Shown here: in pieces, positions 35,401 to 47,900 of the stretch
Numbering within the stretch: position 1 is the stretch's first letter
Layout: each line of letters opens with the position of its first letter
Source of the DNA: Epiperipatus broadwayi
Lineage: Eukaryota > Onychophora > Udeonychophora > Euonychophora > Peripatidae
Reading direction: 5' to 3'
NCBI GenBank assembly: GCA_028023455.1
Contig: JAQFVV010012991.1
Span: 166,080-230,079 of the forward strand
Length of the DNA stretch: 64,000 bases
The notes under the pieces: model-generated
Told to the model about the DNA's origin: nothing
Seen by the model: only the letters and a program-made list of their open reading frames with translations
Databases searched by the model: none
Position numbers and translations under genes: made by a program

Positions 35401-36915
35401 AGAGAGGATGGCCATCATTGTGATCCAAGTGTTGTTAAAGTTGAGTGCTGTTAAAGTTAACAAAGAAACGCTGCAAACGTAAAATAAAAGAGATTTGGTT
35501 CATTATACTAATGAATATATAATGAATTAAAAAATCAAAAAGCATTCAAATTAGCAAAAAAATTAATATTCTCAACAGACTAACCATGAATATGACTTAA
35601 AAGAATTCAAAGTATACTTGGTACAATAAATATTAATAAATTTTATATTTAAACTCTGTTTTAGTATTTTTTACATTATAATAGTTAGAATGGCAGAGTA
35701 TCGAAACATAATGAATTATAAATGGCAAAAAAGAAAGTTTGATTTTGTAATGAGATGGAGAAATATTTATTGTCTAAATCAGAAAATTCATAAATTCCAA
35801 AAAAAAAAAAAAACTAGAACCAGGGATTTTGGATTAATGATACTCTATTTGTATAATTGTTTTATGTTCATAAAGTATAATAAAAATTAACTCACCCGCT
35901 TTCAACCTGTATCGGTATTTTGCTTAAATCAACTTGATTGTAAACTTCTGCACTTCCCTGACTATTGACTAACATAAAAAATCATATACATTTTACATAT
36001 CCCCACAATAGCAAATAGGATCACACTTATTATCATTTAATAGTATTAAAACCAAATAAATCAATACAAACTACTCTTTATAAGGCCTTTGATATTTAGT
36101 CTAACTACAATCCAGGTAACTAAACAACTATAATTGGCAGGTTGAGCTCCCACCCAGGAATTTTTGGGTTTCAAGTTCATCACTCTATATAACAATAACC
36201 CAGATCGAAAGTTATTTTGAGCAGTTTAATAAATATTGTTCATATTAAGATTATAATATTGCTACACTTAGATTTACACACGTCAAATTTTCTACTCACA
36301 GTAACTATGATATTATGTACTTCAGGTAAGTAAATTAATGATTATTACTAATGCTTTATTGGTGTAAAGATTATCCTATCATTCCTAAAACAAATGTAAA
36401 CTTTAAAGCTAGTTGAAGTTTAATATATTTGTCTTTAGTTAAACAAAAATACTGGAATAATTAAACTTCATCTTTTTTTCAGGTGGAGTATCTTTTTTGG
36501 ATATAATTAAAACTTTCATTAACTGTGTACATATTTAGATATAAAAAATCATATACACACTAATGTCTATATATATATGTTAGAAGAAAATATAAAACAT
36601 GAAAGAAAATGAGATAAAAGATAGAACTTGATAGACAACCATAAGAAGGAGAATAGTTATAGACATTTGACAAACAGAGCAAAAGTATTTGGAAACATCC
36701 TGTTAATTGCAAGATCTGTATTATAGCAAAGGATGAAGACAATTATGTATTAATGTTATATATATATATATATGATTCTAAATGGGTAAATCTGGTACAA
36801 CAACATCATTATTGAGGGTCTAAATAATATAATGAACTTATTAAACTTTATGTAGCAGAAATAAATAATCAATCAAAACAAGATTGGAATAAACAACTAT
36901 TAATAACTATATTAT
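35401..36915. other. AT-rich non-coding stretch
   Basis: No gene recognised. A 66-codon frame at 35690 is low-complexity. Confidence 0.4.
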
Positions 36916-36919
36916 AATG

Positions 36920-37097
36920 TTAATATCATTTATGTTCTTTATTACTTTTACAATGCTTTTTACAACCCACTATTGACAGTTTCTATTGTCCCAGCAATCT
37001 TCTTCAGTACTTCTACTTATATTTTCAAATCTTAACATTGTAAAAATAATAAAGAGCATAAACGATATTAACATTATATGGATTGGCAATGCAATAA
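36920..37097. repeat. F3 foldback repeat, short copy
   Basis: Left arm 'taatatcatttatgttcttt', 'caatgctttttacaaccc', 'cagcaatcttcttcag', 'acttctacttat'. The right side carries 'aaaataataaagagcat', 'gatattaacattatatgg' and 'ttggcaatgcaat'. The right arm lacks the central part that is complete in the copy at 60756. Non-coding. Confidence 0.8.
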
Positions 37098-39240
37098 AAT
37101 AAAATTATAAATATTATAATATAGTTATTAATAACATAATATTACCACCACTTCTTATGCTTCCTCATAAGATCTAGGTGCAGTGCTCTCAAATAATGCA
37201 ATTAATAAGAATACTTATTATTAATTCCAAAGTCAACCTTTAACCTTTTAAAATAAATAGATTTCATTGTATTAAACTGTTATTAATAAATTTGTACAGT
37301 ATACAGAAAGTATTTATACATAAACTAAACTAGTAAATAAATTGATATTCTTAGCAAAGTTTGGCTTTGCAATGTGGGGGTAAATGATCAATTGTTGAAA
37401 GTGAAAAATTTACAAACACAAAAAAGTTAAAAAATATGATTTCCGATTAATAGGGTTTTGCTTGTACCAGTTATTTGGATGTTGGAAATTGTTTGATTGT
37501 ATTGTGTTAATTAAAATTTTAATGTAAATAATTATTTTATTTTATTATTTAAATGAAGTAATTATTTATTTATATGATAGTATTATTATTTTGAATAAAA
37601 TTCTTATTATTATTAAGTTACAGTAATAGACTTATTTTTTATAAAAATAAAACTGAATTTATATGTATATACGTGATGGCATGTGTATATACAAGTATAC
37701 AATTTTTAAAACCAAAAAAGCATTTAATTAAATATCTCTATTGAATCATAACCTACTTTTTTAATAAGGCAGTTTTAAAAAAATATTTACTACAAATAAG
37801 AACGTTTATTAGATTTTATAGTTTACTACAAATAAGAAAAGATGATGATAAAAACTTTTTACACATATATTAAAGAGATTAGCAGCTAATGATCAGCGCT
37901 ACAATTAGGTTTGTATGGTGGAGGAACTCCAGCAAGAAGTTATTGTGGGCTTTGTGTTTGCCGTTAAAAAAAATTGAATGCTTGCTAAGCCCCTGCTAAT
38001 AAAATTGAATGCATTTCTGACGAATACATGCAAGTACCAATAAATAAATTATGTAGTATCCAACAAACATACCTTTTTTTTCTTTAAATAGTTTAATGCC
38101 AGACATCAAGTAATTAATTACCATCTGCGGCTTATACGTAATAAAAAATAAGCAATTATTTGATGCATGGCGTATTCAGTGGTAGTATGTCAGTGGCCCG
38201 CGGTCTAGCTTTGGCCTCTTTCGATATTCGAATTTCTTACTAATCCAGGCAAGAAAATTATTTGACTTTTTTTTATCAGACATAACATTAGAAATGCATA
38301 TTGGTGGCGATATATATACTTGCATAAATTTAAAGCTACAATTATTTATAATTTCTATACTAAATCATATTACTGAAAATATAGTTTCTGGAAGCAAATT
38401 AAATTTAGCAACGGTATCACTATAAACTTTAATAATTCCTTATATTTAAAGTTATATTCTAAAATAATAAACTTCTTAGACAATTAAGATTCATTATGTA
38501 TATATGACACATTAAGTTTTTAAAAATATAATTTTTAAAATTCCCGGATGCTATTGTAATTATCGTCAAATGAAAAAAAAAAGGGTCAACGTATTTAAAA
38601 TAGTTATCATACGGTGGTGGTTATATGCATTATATATTACCAACATCACCCTCAATTAACAGCTACTCCAGAAGAAAAGAAAACTAAGATACAAATAAGA
38701 ATAAAAAGTTAGAAAACAAAGAAAAGGAAATATTGGAATAAGAATTACTGTGCATATTAAAACATGCTAATACGATTACATAAACACAATTATTGCAAAA
38801 AAAAAAAAAAAGATTGTTTCTATGATGTATATATAATTTAAATCTTACATATATATATATACGTGCATGCACATATTTTTAATCAGCTGAAAGCTTAAAG
38901 TAAATTTTATCCCCTCCCTCTTCCAATGCATGAATTCGTATAATTTAATTTGCATAATATTACCATTTTTTCTTTCTTTTTATGCCAAATATATTTAACA
39001 AAATTATTCAGCTATCTATAAGTAATTTGGAACAAAAGCTAATAAATATAATTAGCCTTTAAATTAAAAAACAAAATTCGGATCGACGCGCTGTTAATTA
39101 GCATTAAATATTATGTAAACACTTTAAGATAATTTTCAACTATGCGTCTATTTTGTTATTGGAATTATATTAACAGTTTTAAAACGCATGCAATTTTTTT
39201 AAAAGCTGGTATAAAAATAAAAACGAGAAATAAGAATATA
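37098..39240. other. AT-rich non-coding stretch
   Basis: Contains only an F1 scrap at 37166-37200 ('aagatctaggtgcagtgctc'). Otherwise nothing recognised. Confidence 0.4.
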
Positions 39241-39325
39241 TAATACAGCCCCTCCTATAATATGTCGACTTGGAATACCAAAAATATTAAAGTGGTAAAA
39301 GGAAAAAAAAATGAGATAACGAAAA

Positions 39326-39610
39326 ATGCTTTACCTTATTGGGTACCGCTTTCCATGTCGGCCTGGAGTATTAGATTGTCTTAGTTTGTTCAGACTATTT
39401 TATAATTTCGTCAAGCATATAGTGCGAGATAAGGAAGGGAACTACATGCAGAGAGCATTGGAATCCGGTGATGCAAAAGAAAATCGCGCTTTTGTTTGTC
39501 AGAAGGAGAAAATCCAGTCATTCTGCATGGAGAAGTGCGCCCTCACAATTCACTACCAGATAGATAGCAACTCTCGGCTGAAGCTTAAAAAAATGACGAG
39601 CAACAGGTGA
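39326..39610 (+). other. Base-balanced island, possible unrecognised exon
   Basis: A 94-codon frame (ATG at 39326) lies in about 300 bases that are markedly less AT-rich than everything around them. The peptide has a charged C-terminal half and five cysteines, and matches no family I recognise. Near the end, 'aacaggtgaatg' (39601-39612) resembles a splice donor. The minus strand has no comparable frame examined in detail. It could be a coding exon, a 5' UTR exon with promoter, or a conserved regulatory island. Confidence 0.3.
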
Positions 39611-40164
39611 ATGGGTTAATATTATGTGGAGGGAAAAAAAACACTAATGAAAGAAAATAATTGTCGTGAACTTTTCCAATGCAATTGTAATAATGCGTGT
39701 TACTAAACAGCTATTTAAAAAGTGACACCATATTTATATCATCGAATATTTGTAAATATGAGTCTAATTAGGAATCGAGAGAATAATTAACCATTGGGAT
39801 TTGGTTTTTTTTTTTAACCAAAATTTAGCCAACGTGTTTAAATTTTATATGATCTAATTATTTATATAATATAAACCATTAATTTAAAAACTTTAACTTT
39901 TCTTTTTTTTTGGAATACATATATAATAGTTTGTTAAAGAATAAAAACGTCAATAAAAATATATTGGCAAGACAAAATTAATTTACTGTGTATACATAAT
40001 GTGAGGTGTATAAATATATAAAAATGTGCGTACATTTAAAAATATGACATCACAAATTAATAAATATATACGTATACATAGGAGTATAATTGAAAGACTG
40101 TATATGTAGGTACAAATACGATGTATTCAAAAAATATATATAAATAACATTTTACATCATTACC
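39611..40164. other. AT-rich non-coding stretch
   Basis: No gene recognised. Confidence 0.4.
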
Positions 40165-40440
40165 TTATTTCATTCACTCATCTCATACGTAATCTCTAAA
40201 TCAATTGTTCGTGTGTTGGCGATTTTTCTAACGCTCCTTCTAGCATCGTGAACAGCCCAACTCCATTTTGATCACTTCAGTAGATTGTCCTCTTATCTTT
40301 GCATTTCGTTTACATCTATCCTTGTTAATTCCAACATATACCTCTTAACACTTTAATGCTTATGTATTGCTTTTCTAAATAAGTGTCCTAATCTCACTCA
40401 TATAAACATTCTTAGAACTTCTTTATTAATTAAAATACGT
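40165..40440 (-). pseudogene. RTE-type LINE, decayed 3' coding fragment
   Basis: On the plus strand 'cattcactcatctcatacgt', 'agcccaactccattttgat' and 'tgtattgcttttctaaataa' follow the same order as 45112-45400 in the intact LINE (cattc... catctcacatgtgg, agcccaactccatttcaat, tgtattgctcttctattaag). Numerous frameshifts. About 80% or less similar by eye. Confidence 0.7.
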
Positions 40441-41079
40441 AGGCATAATTTTTTTGTAATCTTATTTTTATTAAAAAGGACCATCAAAATTTAATTCTAT
40501 TATTAATTTTATCCTTTATGCTCCAATTTATATTGTAGTCTTGACAGTGTCAGATTTAGGTATACAGCTTAGGACCACACAATTTGCAGAGGCCTGAAAA
40601 AAATCCTTTTTTTTTTTTCACAGATGCAATTTTCTTTTGATATATTTAAACATTTTTTTCACCCTAAACTTTCTAATTTTAGTAATATTACTTTAGATAT
40701 ATTATCTCAGGTTTTTATTTATTCTAACTTGTTGTAGCCTATTTAAATTGATTAAAATAATAATCTTAATATACTTCAACTTTCACGTTTTATTAACTTG
40801 GATCATTTCATTCACTCTCGGTGTAAGCTGTAAGATAAAATATATATTTTATGTATCTTTTGTCATTATCTGTTAAGGGTAAAATATGGATATGAAAATA
40901 ATAATTTTCCCCACTTTTTCCTCATATTTTATATTCTAGGGTAGCCAATAGGTAGCATAGTATGTATCTAGAATACATAAGAAATTATATATTATTTTTC
41001 ATGTTTATAAACTTTTTTTTTCTAGCATTTATTTTTGCTATTCTGTTTCCAGTCATACAATAAAATGAATATTTGAAAG

Positions 41080-43730
41080 CAGATTCTAGAAGAGAAAGAG
41101 AAAACAGCAGCTTAAAGATGAATTCAAAACACTGTCAAAACTTGAGAGATGTTGGAAGATGATCCACAAACTCAAGGAGATCAGCAAAGTCCAAAACAAC
41201 TTTGATACTGAGATTATAGCATCTTTAATCTCAGTTGTTGGGATTATTGAAACTGATCCCAGAATGAGCATAGGTGCTGTTGCAAAATTGACGTCTATAG
41301 TTGAACAAATAAAATTCATGAAACACAGTGATTTAGGTTAATGAATTGTCTTCACAACTCTCATATTGGATCCTAAATGATGGATCAGAGTGTAAAAACT
41401 TAAATGGTCCATTAGAAAACTCTAAGCATTCATTGATATTGTTCAAAAGGTCTTTTTCAGAGCAGAAAAGATAATGGTGAAGCATACAATTGGGAATGGC
41501 TTGGGTACTCTCCAACAACTGTTTGTATTTATTGTTTTGTCTGCAAACTGTTTTCAATATCAACTGTAGCACTATCTTCTGGTAGATTTTCTGACTGGAA
41601 AAATTCCACAGTCATTCAAAGTCATGAAAATTCTGAAGATCATGGAAGAGCTTTGCTTACATTAAAGTGTGTTTTGACCTTAAACTCAAGACTAGAAAAA
41701 CAATTAAAAAACAGCTTTACTGGAAGAATATGATTGAGTGTGTTGTTATAGTGATATTCACATTAGCAGAATGTGATCTGACTTTTAGGAGAGACAATGA
41801 AACATTTGAATCACCAAATAATGGCAATTACCTTGGTTTGTTAGAATTGATTGCTAAGTATGATCTATTTCTTTCCAGCCACATAAAAGATTATGGAAAC
41901 TGATAGTATGTAATGAACTTGTGCAGCTTATGGCTAATAAAGTAAGAGAATCAATTTTGGGTGATCTGAGAAAAACAACCATTTGCCTGTGGATTCTGCT
42001 AAATCTTTCCCATATAAATCCACTAGTAAGGTATGTATTATCTGATGATGGTTTACCTGTTGAACACTTTCTAAATTTCCTAAAGTTGGAAAATCACAGT
42101 AGTGAAGATATGGCAGGGATGGTTGGTGGATTATTTAAGTAAGGACTGCAAAGTTGATTTCAGTAAATGCTGAGAACAGTCATATGATAGTGCAGCAAAT
42201 ATGGCTAGTAAATACAACTGAATGCAATAATAAATCCTTTAGTTAAGCAAGCATGCTATATATATATTCCACATGCCAGACATTCACTAAATCTTGTCAG
42301 CCATGGTGCTGTAGATTGCTGTTTAGATACAGTAAACTTTTTTTTTGCTTAAGAGTTACACACTTTTCTTTTTATCTTCTACAAAGAGGTGGTTTGTGAT
42401 GTTATCTTTTTTGAAAACAGACTACCAGAGTACAAAGAGACAGTCTGTTACTAGTCGGGAAGCACAGGTCAAAGCAATGTCTGCTATGTATGTGAGTAAT
42501 AAGCCAATCATAAATGTTCTAAGGCAAATTTGTGGTGATGAGAATCAAAAACAAACTACAAGATAATAGTCTTCTGGAAAAAATGGAGGAACTAGAGTTT
42601 GTTTTATGCCACATTTATGGAATCATTTGCTGGAAGAATTTCACAAAACCAATCTGGCTCTTCGTGATCCAAAGATTGCACCTATCACATGTGCAAATCT
42701 GTACATATCATTTTCTCACTATGTTAAAAATATTCAAAAAAATTTTGATATTGAAGAAGATAAATCTAGTTTACCTGATGTGGATATAATTCTACCGAAA
42801 AAAAGAAAGAGGGTGAGAAAAAACAAGCCAATGATGGAGTTGCACATAATGCTGATAAGAAGCTTTCTCCAAAAAACAAATTTCTAGTGAAATCCTTCAT
42901 TCATATCATAGATAGCCTTGAGCCAAATTTAGCAAAAAGAGCAATGGTCTATAATTATATTGGGAAATAAATTTTCATTTATAGTTGATTTAAAAGCTTC
43001 AGAGGAACAACTATGTAAAGCAGTAGATACCTTAATGAAAGAGTATCCACACAATGTTGATATTAACCTCATGAGTCACTTCCATGATTATGTCAAGCAG
43101 GATAATCCTGAAAAAGAACAACTTCAACACAAATATCTGTATAAAATCATTTTTTCAAGACAAGATTCAGTTTTCCTAAATGTTGAAGCAATATTATGGT
43201 TATTCCTGTGTCTAAATGGTAACAAACTGTTCAGGAGAAAGATTATTTTCACAGCTAAAGAAGTGTGAATGTATAAATTTACTAAGCACTAACAGATATC
43301 TAATAATAACATGAAAGTCTAAAACCTTCAACAGAAGCACCTTAAAATTCTTATGTGACAACCAATCAGATGTAATAATGACTGCATGTGGAACTCTCTT
43401 GTGTTCTGTCTTGTGTTCTTGAATTGAGAGTTCCACATGCAGTCACTATTACATCTGATTGGTTGTCACATAAGCATTTTAAGGCACTTCTCCTGAAGAT
43501 TTTAGCCTTTCACATTATTACAGCTAAAAAAAAAGAAAAAATGAAGTGAGAGCAACTATGTTTCAAGAAATATTGTCTAAACTTAGCATGAGTATAGAAA
43601 GTGGAATGTTACACAATGTATCTCTTGATGACATAATGAATGATTTTGCATTTGGGAATTTAAAAAAATGTTTTAAGTTGGAACATAAGAGTCTTTTAGA
43701 AGATTGTATAATTTTGGTGATTTTGTAAAC
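41080..43730 (+). pseudogene. hAT (ZMYM1-like / DUF4371) transposase pseudogene
   Basis: Readable pieces in order: a TTF-type zinc-finger region (41500-41660; YSPTTV, then CKLFS, then SSGRFSDWKNS); KQLYWKNMIECVV ... GDN-like FRRDNETF ... GNYLGLLELIAKYD (41690-41900), the DUF4371 start; LMANKVRESILGDLRK ... RYVLSDDGLPVEHFLNFLKL (41930-42110); KDCKVDFSKC and HSLNLVSHGAVDCC (42140-42330); STKRWFVML (42370-42410); the LCHIYG/LWNHLL stretch (42600-42660); and the C-terminal NCSGERLFSQLK (43225-43258) followed after an insertion by SKLSMSIES ... LDDIMNDFAFG (43575-43665), the hAT dimerisation tail. At least eight frame breaks and stops. In life this would be the cut-and-paste transposase; here it is inactive. 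Related genes have been domesticated in animals, but the damage argues against that here. Confidence 0.85.
43260..43519. mobile_element. Foldback (MITE-like) insertion within the hAT transposase
   Basis: Arms at about 43302-43398 and 43423-43519 are reverse complements, with landmark 'tgtgacaaccaatcagatg' on the left and 'catctgattggttgtcaca' on the right. The unit is flanked by the 9-bp direct repeat ACAGCTAAA (43251-43259 and 43520-43528) and interrupts the transposase just after FSQLK. A 9-bp duplication plus long inverted arms recalls Mutator-like MITEs. Confidence 0.75.
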
Positions 43731-43899
43731 ACATTTTTTATTTTTTTAATAAAAATTAAACAATATATTCCCTTATCCATATATTTAAAAGGTGTATATA
43801 TTTTACATATTTTCTGAGATTAGCTGGTGTAATTTAAAATGGTAGGAGACTCACAGCTTTATATAGCTTAGGGTCTCATCAAGTCTAAATTTGGTGCTG

Positions 43900-44875
43900 G
43901 TGTTGGTCAAAGTATTTAGAGCTGATAACTAATTCATTACTATCAACATCTATTTCCGTTCTTATTATGTACTCACTTAACATTATCTTTAGCCTATTTT
44001 TTTGCTTTAATTTGATAGCTCCAATAACATTATCTGAACATTTGAAGAATTATCTCCACAATAAACACATTATTTACAAAATCTAAATGACGTATAGAGA
44101 GTGTACCAAAACACACTTATAAAAGCAATGTCACACATGGTATATGACTTGTTTTAATGATTACTGTAAAATCTAAATGACATAATTTTTATTCTACTAA
44201 TTTCTTTTTTTTAGTACCTAAAACAAATACCATAAAAAAATTTATTAAAATTTTTATTAGAAGATTTCCTATTGAATTTCTTTGTGATTGTTAATGTTTT
44301 GAGATAGATTATCTTCAGTATGTGGTAATGTCCTCAGTTAGATTTTTATATTCCAAAGCTTTAATCCCAATAGAATTTCTTTTGCGACCCAATGCCTTTG
44401 CATAATTGCCTTCCAATGTATAATGCCAACTCAAAGTTAGTTCTCTCAATTTTTTATCCTAATATTTGGATATGCTATGACTATGTTTAATCCTCTTCTT
44501 GCTTGGAATTCAAAATTTGTGAAAATAATTTCTGTGATTTTAATACATATTTTATATAAAACTGATGAAAATTTTTAATCTTTATTAAATTCTTCAACCA
44601 ATTTTATAAGAATTTCCTTATTTTTTTAACCACATTTTTTAAAAAAATCTTTACAAATCTCATCATTTTCAATTGTATTTATTTTTAAGTTTCTTCTTTT
44701 TATCAACATGATATTGAGATTATCATAAGAATTCAAACTACTTTGGTTTTCTGTTTGATTTACTGCTTATTTCTTTATATAATTTTTCCACATATTTAAC
44801 AATGACATTCATGTTTTAAATAATAATGCCTTATTCTATAAGTGGACTAACTTTATTTCAGATATCAACGTGACA
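43900..44875. other. AT-rich non-coding stretch
   Basis: No gene recognised. Confidence 0.4.
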
Positions 44876-44879
44876 ATTT

Positions 44880-44910
44880 ACATATTGAGACTTTTATCTT
44901 CTTTAGCTCT

Positions 44911-44946
<36 letters not shown>

Positions 44947-44976
44947 AGAGCTAAAGATAGATATGAAAGTCTATCT
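44880..44976. repeat. Palindrome centred on a (TA)n run
   Basis: 'ctttagctctccc' before and 'gggagagctaaag' after a TA run (44916-44942), with further pairing of the outer 'gagactttta' and 'tgaaagtctatc'. Extruded cruciform is possible. It abuts the 3' end of the intact LINE. Confidence 0.85.
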
Positions 44977-44994
44977 CATATATATATATATATT

Positions 44995-47900
44995 ATCATC
45001 ATCATCATCAACCATTATCAATCCACTGCAGGATGAAGGTCTCTCCAAGTTTAATCCATCTTCTCCGATCTTTAGCTTCTCTTTTCCACAACACCCCTGC
45101 ACATTTTCTTATTTCATCCATCCATCTCACATGTGGTCTCTTTCTGGGTCTTTTACAATCTCTTGGAATCCAGTTTAAAATTTCAATCGTCCATCTATTA
45201 TCATTTCTTCTAGCAATATGTCCAGCCCAACTCCATTTCAATCTTTTAATTTTTTCAATAAGGTCAGTAACACCTGTTTGTTGTCTTACCCATACATTGC
45301 GTTTTCGATCTCTTCTTGTTACTCCCAACATACATCTCTCCATACTCCTTTGAGTGGTCTGAAGTCTCTGTATTGCTCTTCTATTAAGTGTCCAAGTCTC
45401 AGATCCATAAGTAAGAACTGGTAAAACACATTTGTTAAAAACCATTCTTTTCAAACACATAGGCATATTTCCTTTTAATATCAAGTTATTTCTACCAAAA
45501 GCACTCCAACCAAGTTTAATTCTATGATTAATTTCCTCCATTATGTTTCCATCTGTATTAATAATCTGACCAAGGTATTTGTAACTGTTAACTTCTTCTA
45601 ATTCTTCATAATCAATCTTTATTTTCATATTTTGAGCAAATCGATTAAACATTACTTTAGTCTTTTTAACATTTATCTTTAGTCCTACTTTTCTACTTTC
45701 ATCTGCTAACTCCTGCAACATTTCCTGCAGCTCTGAAGCATTATTTGCAAAAACAACTACATCATCTGCAAAATCCAAATGACTTAAATACTCTCCATTT
45801 ACTTTCATTCCTTTAGTTTCCCATTTTAATCCACAAAATACTTCTTGCAGCACTGCTGTAAAAAGTTTTGGAGATATGGAGTCACCTTGTCTTACACCTT
45901 TCTCAATGTTGATTTTTCCAGTATCATTATGTAATCTAATTGTTGCTGTTGCATTTTTATAAATATTCTTTAAAATATGACAATATCCTGGATCTATACC
46001 TTGATGATCCAATGCTTTAATCACTGAAGAAATGTGTATAGAATCGAATGCCTTTTCATAATCTACAAATCCAAAACATAATGACAACTCATATTCATTT
46101 GTCCTTTCTATGACTTCTCTCAATACCTGGATATGATCTATTGTACTAAAACCACTTTTAAATCCAGCTTGTTCTCTTGGTTGGTGGAATTCCAAAGTTC
46201 TCTGTAGACGAGTTGTAATTATCTTGGTAAAAATTTTATATAAAACTGATAAAAGGCTGATAGGTCTGTAATTTCTAATATCTTCTTTATCACCTTTTTT
46301 AAATATTAATATTATTACAGCATTCTTCCAATCTTCCGGTACATCTTTATCATTTAGACATTTGGTATATAACTTTGCTAAAATTGTTTCTATTTCTTCA
46401 CCTGCTTCTTTTAATATATCAATTATAATTCCATCATTTCCTGGAGCCTTTCCTTTCTTCATACATTTAATTGCATGTCTCACTTCTTCATTTAAAATTC
46501 TGGGCAATTCGGAAGATGTAATACATATAGGAGGTACTTGTTCTTTATTACTATATAATTCTTGATAAAAATCTTCTACCAATTTCATGATGTCATCTCT
46601 CTTTTTAGTAATAATTCCATCTTTTTTTCTTATTGCAGATATAAATTTCCTACCAATACCAAAATGTTGTTTAACATTCTTGAGACTTTTATTTTCTTCT
46701 ACAGCTTTCCTTGCTATTTCACAGTTATACTTTCTTATATCATTTTCAACTCTTTTCCGTACCATTTTACAAAATTCGAGATATTCAATTCTTTTTAATA
46801 CATCATTTTTGTATATCTTCATATTCCTTCTTTTCTTCATAAATTCTCTAGTCTCAGTAGAAATTTTATTAGTCAATTGCTGCTTTTTTCTACCAGCTAT
46901 CTTTGTTGCAGTTTTTAAAAGTGTATCAGTTATTTTCATATTAATTTCATTCAAATCTGAATCATGTTCAAAATCTCCTAACACTTGAAACCTATTTGTA
47001 AGTTCTAATTTAAATTCATTAGAATGTTTCTGAAGATTAGGAATATCAACTGTAAATATTGATTTTCTTAATAATTTTTGTCTCTCTAGTTTTACATTAA
47101 CACGTAACTTACACCTTACTAATCGATGATCACTTCCTGTGTTAAATTTATTAAGAACATTACAATCTTGAAATATGTATTTCCTGTTAGTCAAAATATA
47201 ATCCAATTCTGCTGTACCTTCATTTGGATGCTTCCATGTCCATTTCCTTTTAACATTTTTCACAAAAAATGAATTCATAATATAAAGTTTTTCTTTTTCT
47301 GCAAACTCCACAAGTCTATGTCCTCTCTCATTTCTATTACCATAACCAAAATTACCTACAGCAATTTCATCTTTCATTTGTCTACCAATTCTAGCATTAA
47401 AGTCTCCCATAACAATTTTAAAATGTTGTTTACTCTGATCAAAAGCCTTTTGTACATCCATATAAAAATCTTCTACTACTTCATCACTATGAGAACTTGT
47501 TGGGGCATAAACCTGAATTATCTGCATTTGGTATCTGCTATTAAGTTGTATAACTAATCTTGCAACTCTGTCCGATACACCATCAATCTCCACAATATTG
47601 TTCTTCCACTTTTTATTTATAATGAATCCTACTCCACTTGTATTTCCAATATTTGTGCCTTTATAATAGAGTATATGTCCACTTTTTAAATCAATTGTTT
47701 CTTCACCTTTTCTTCTAACTTCACAAAGTCCAATAATGTCCCATTTAATATAAGACAATTCTTCTTCTAATTCTTGCAATTTTCCTTCACTTGAAAGTGA
47801 TCTGCAGTTGTAAGTACCTAAATAAAAAGTCATCATCAAATGGCAGCCTGGGTCCACAATCAGGGGATTCTTAGCACCCTCCGCCTTCGGCCACCAACCG

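Larger units (their letters stand above)
40545..43899 (+). mobile_element. hAT transposon (ZMYM1-like transposase), dead
   Basis: The ends look like hAT terminal inverted repeats: CAGTGTCAGATTTAG at 40545-40559 against CAGCACCAAATTTAG read inward from 43899. The interior carries broken pieces of one transposase on the plus strand in the right order (zinc finger, DUF4371-like core, dimerisation tail). A convincing 8-bp target duplication was not found. The left ~500 bp and right ~150 bp are non-coding subterminal sequence. A foldback element is nested in it (43260-43519). Confidence 0.8.

Noticed and set aside
38163-38235. tRNA-like string 'tggcgtattcagtggtag'
   Set aside because: Spacing and stems do not fit; treated as chance.
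45033-45424. Plus-strand frames over the LINE
   Set aside because: Antisense shadows of the 997-residue LINE protein.
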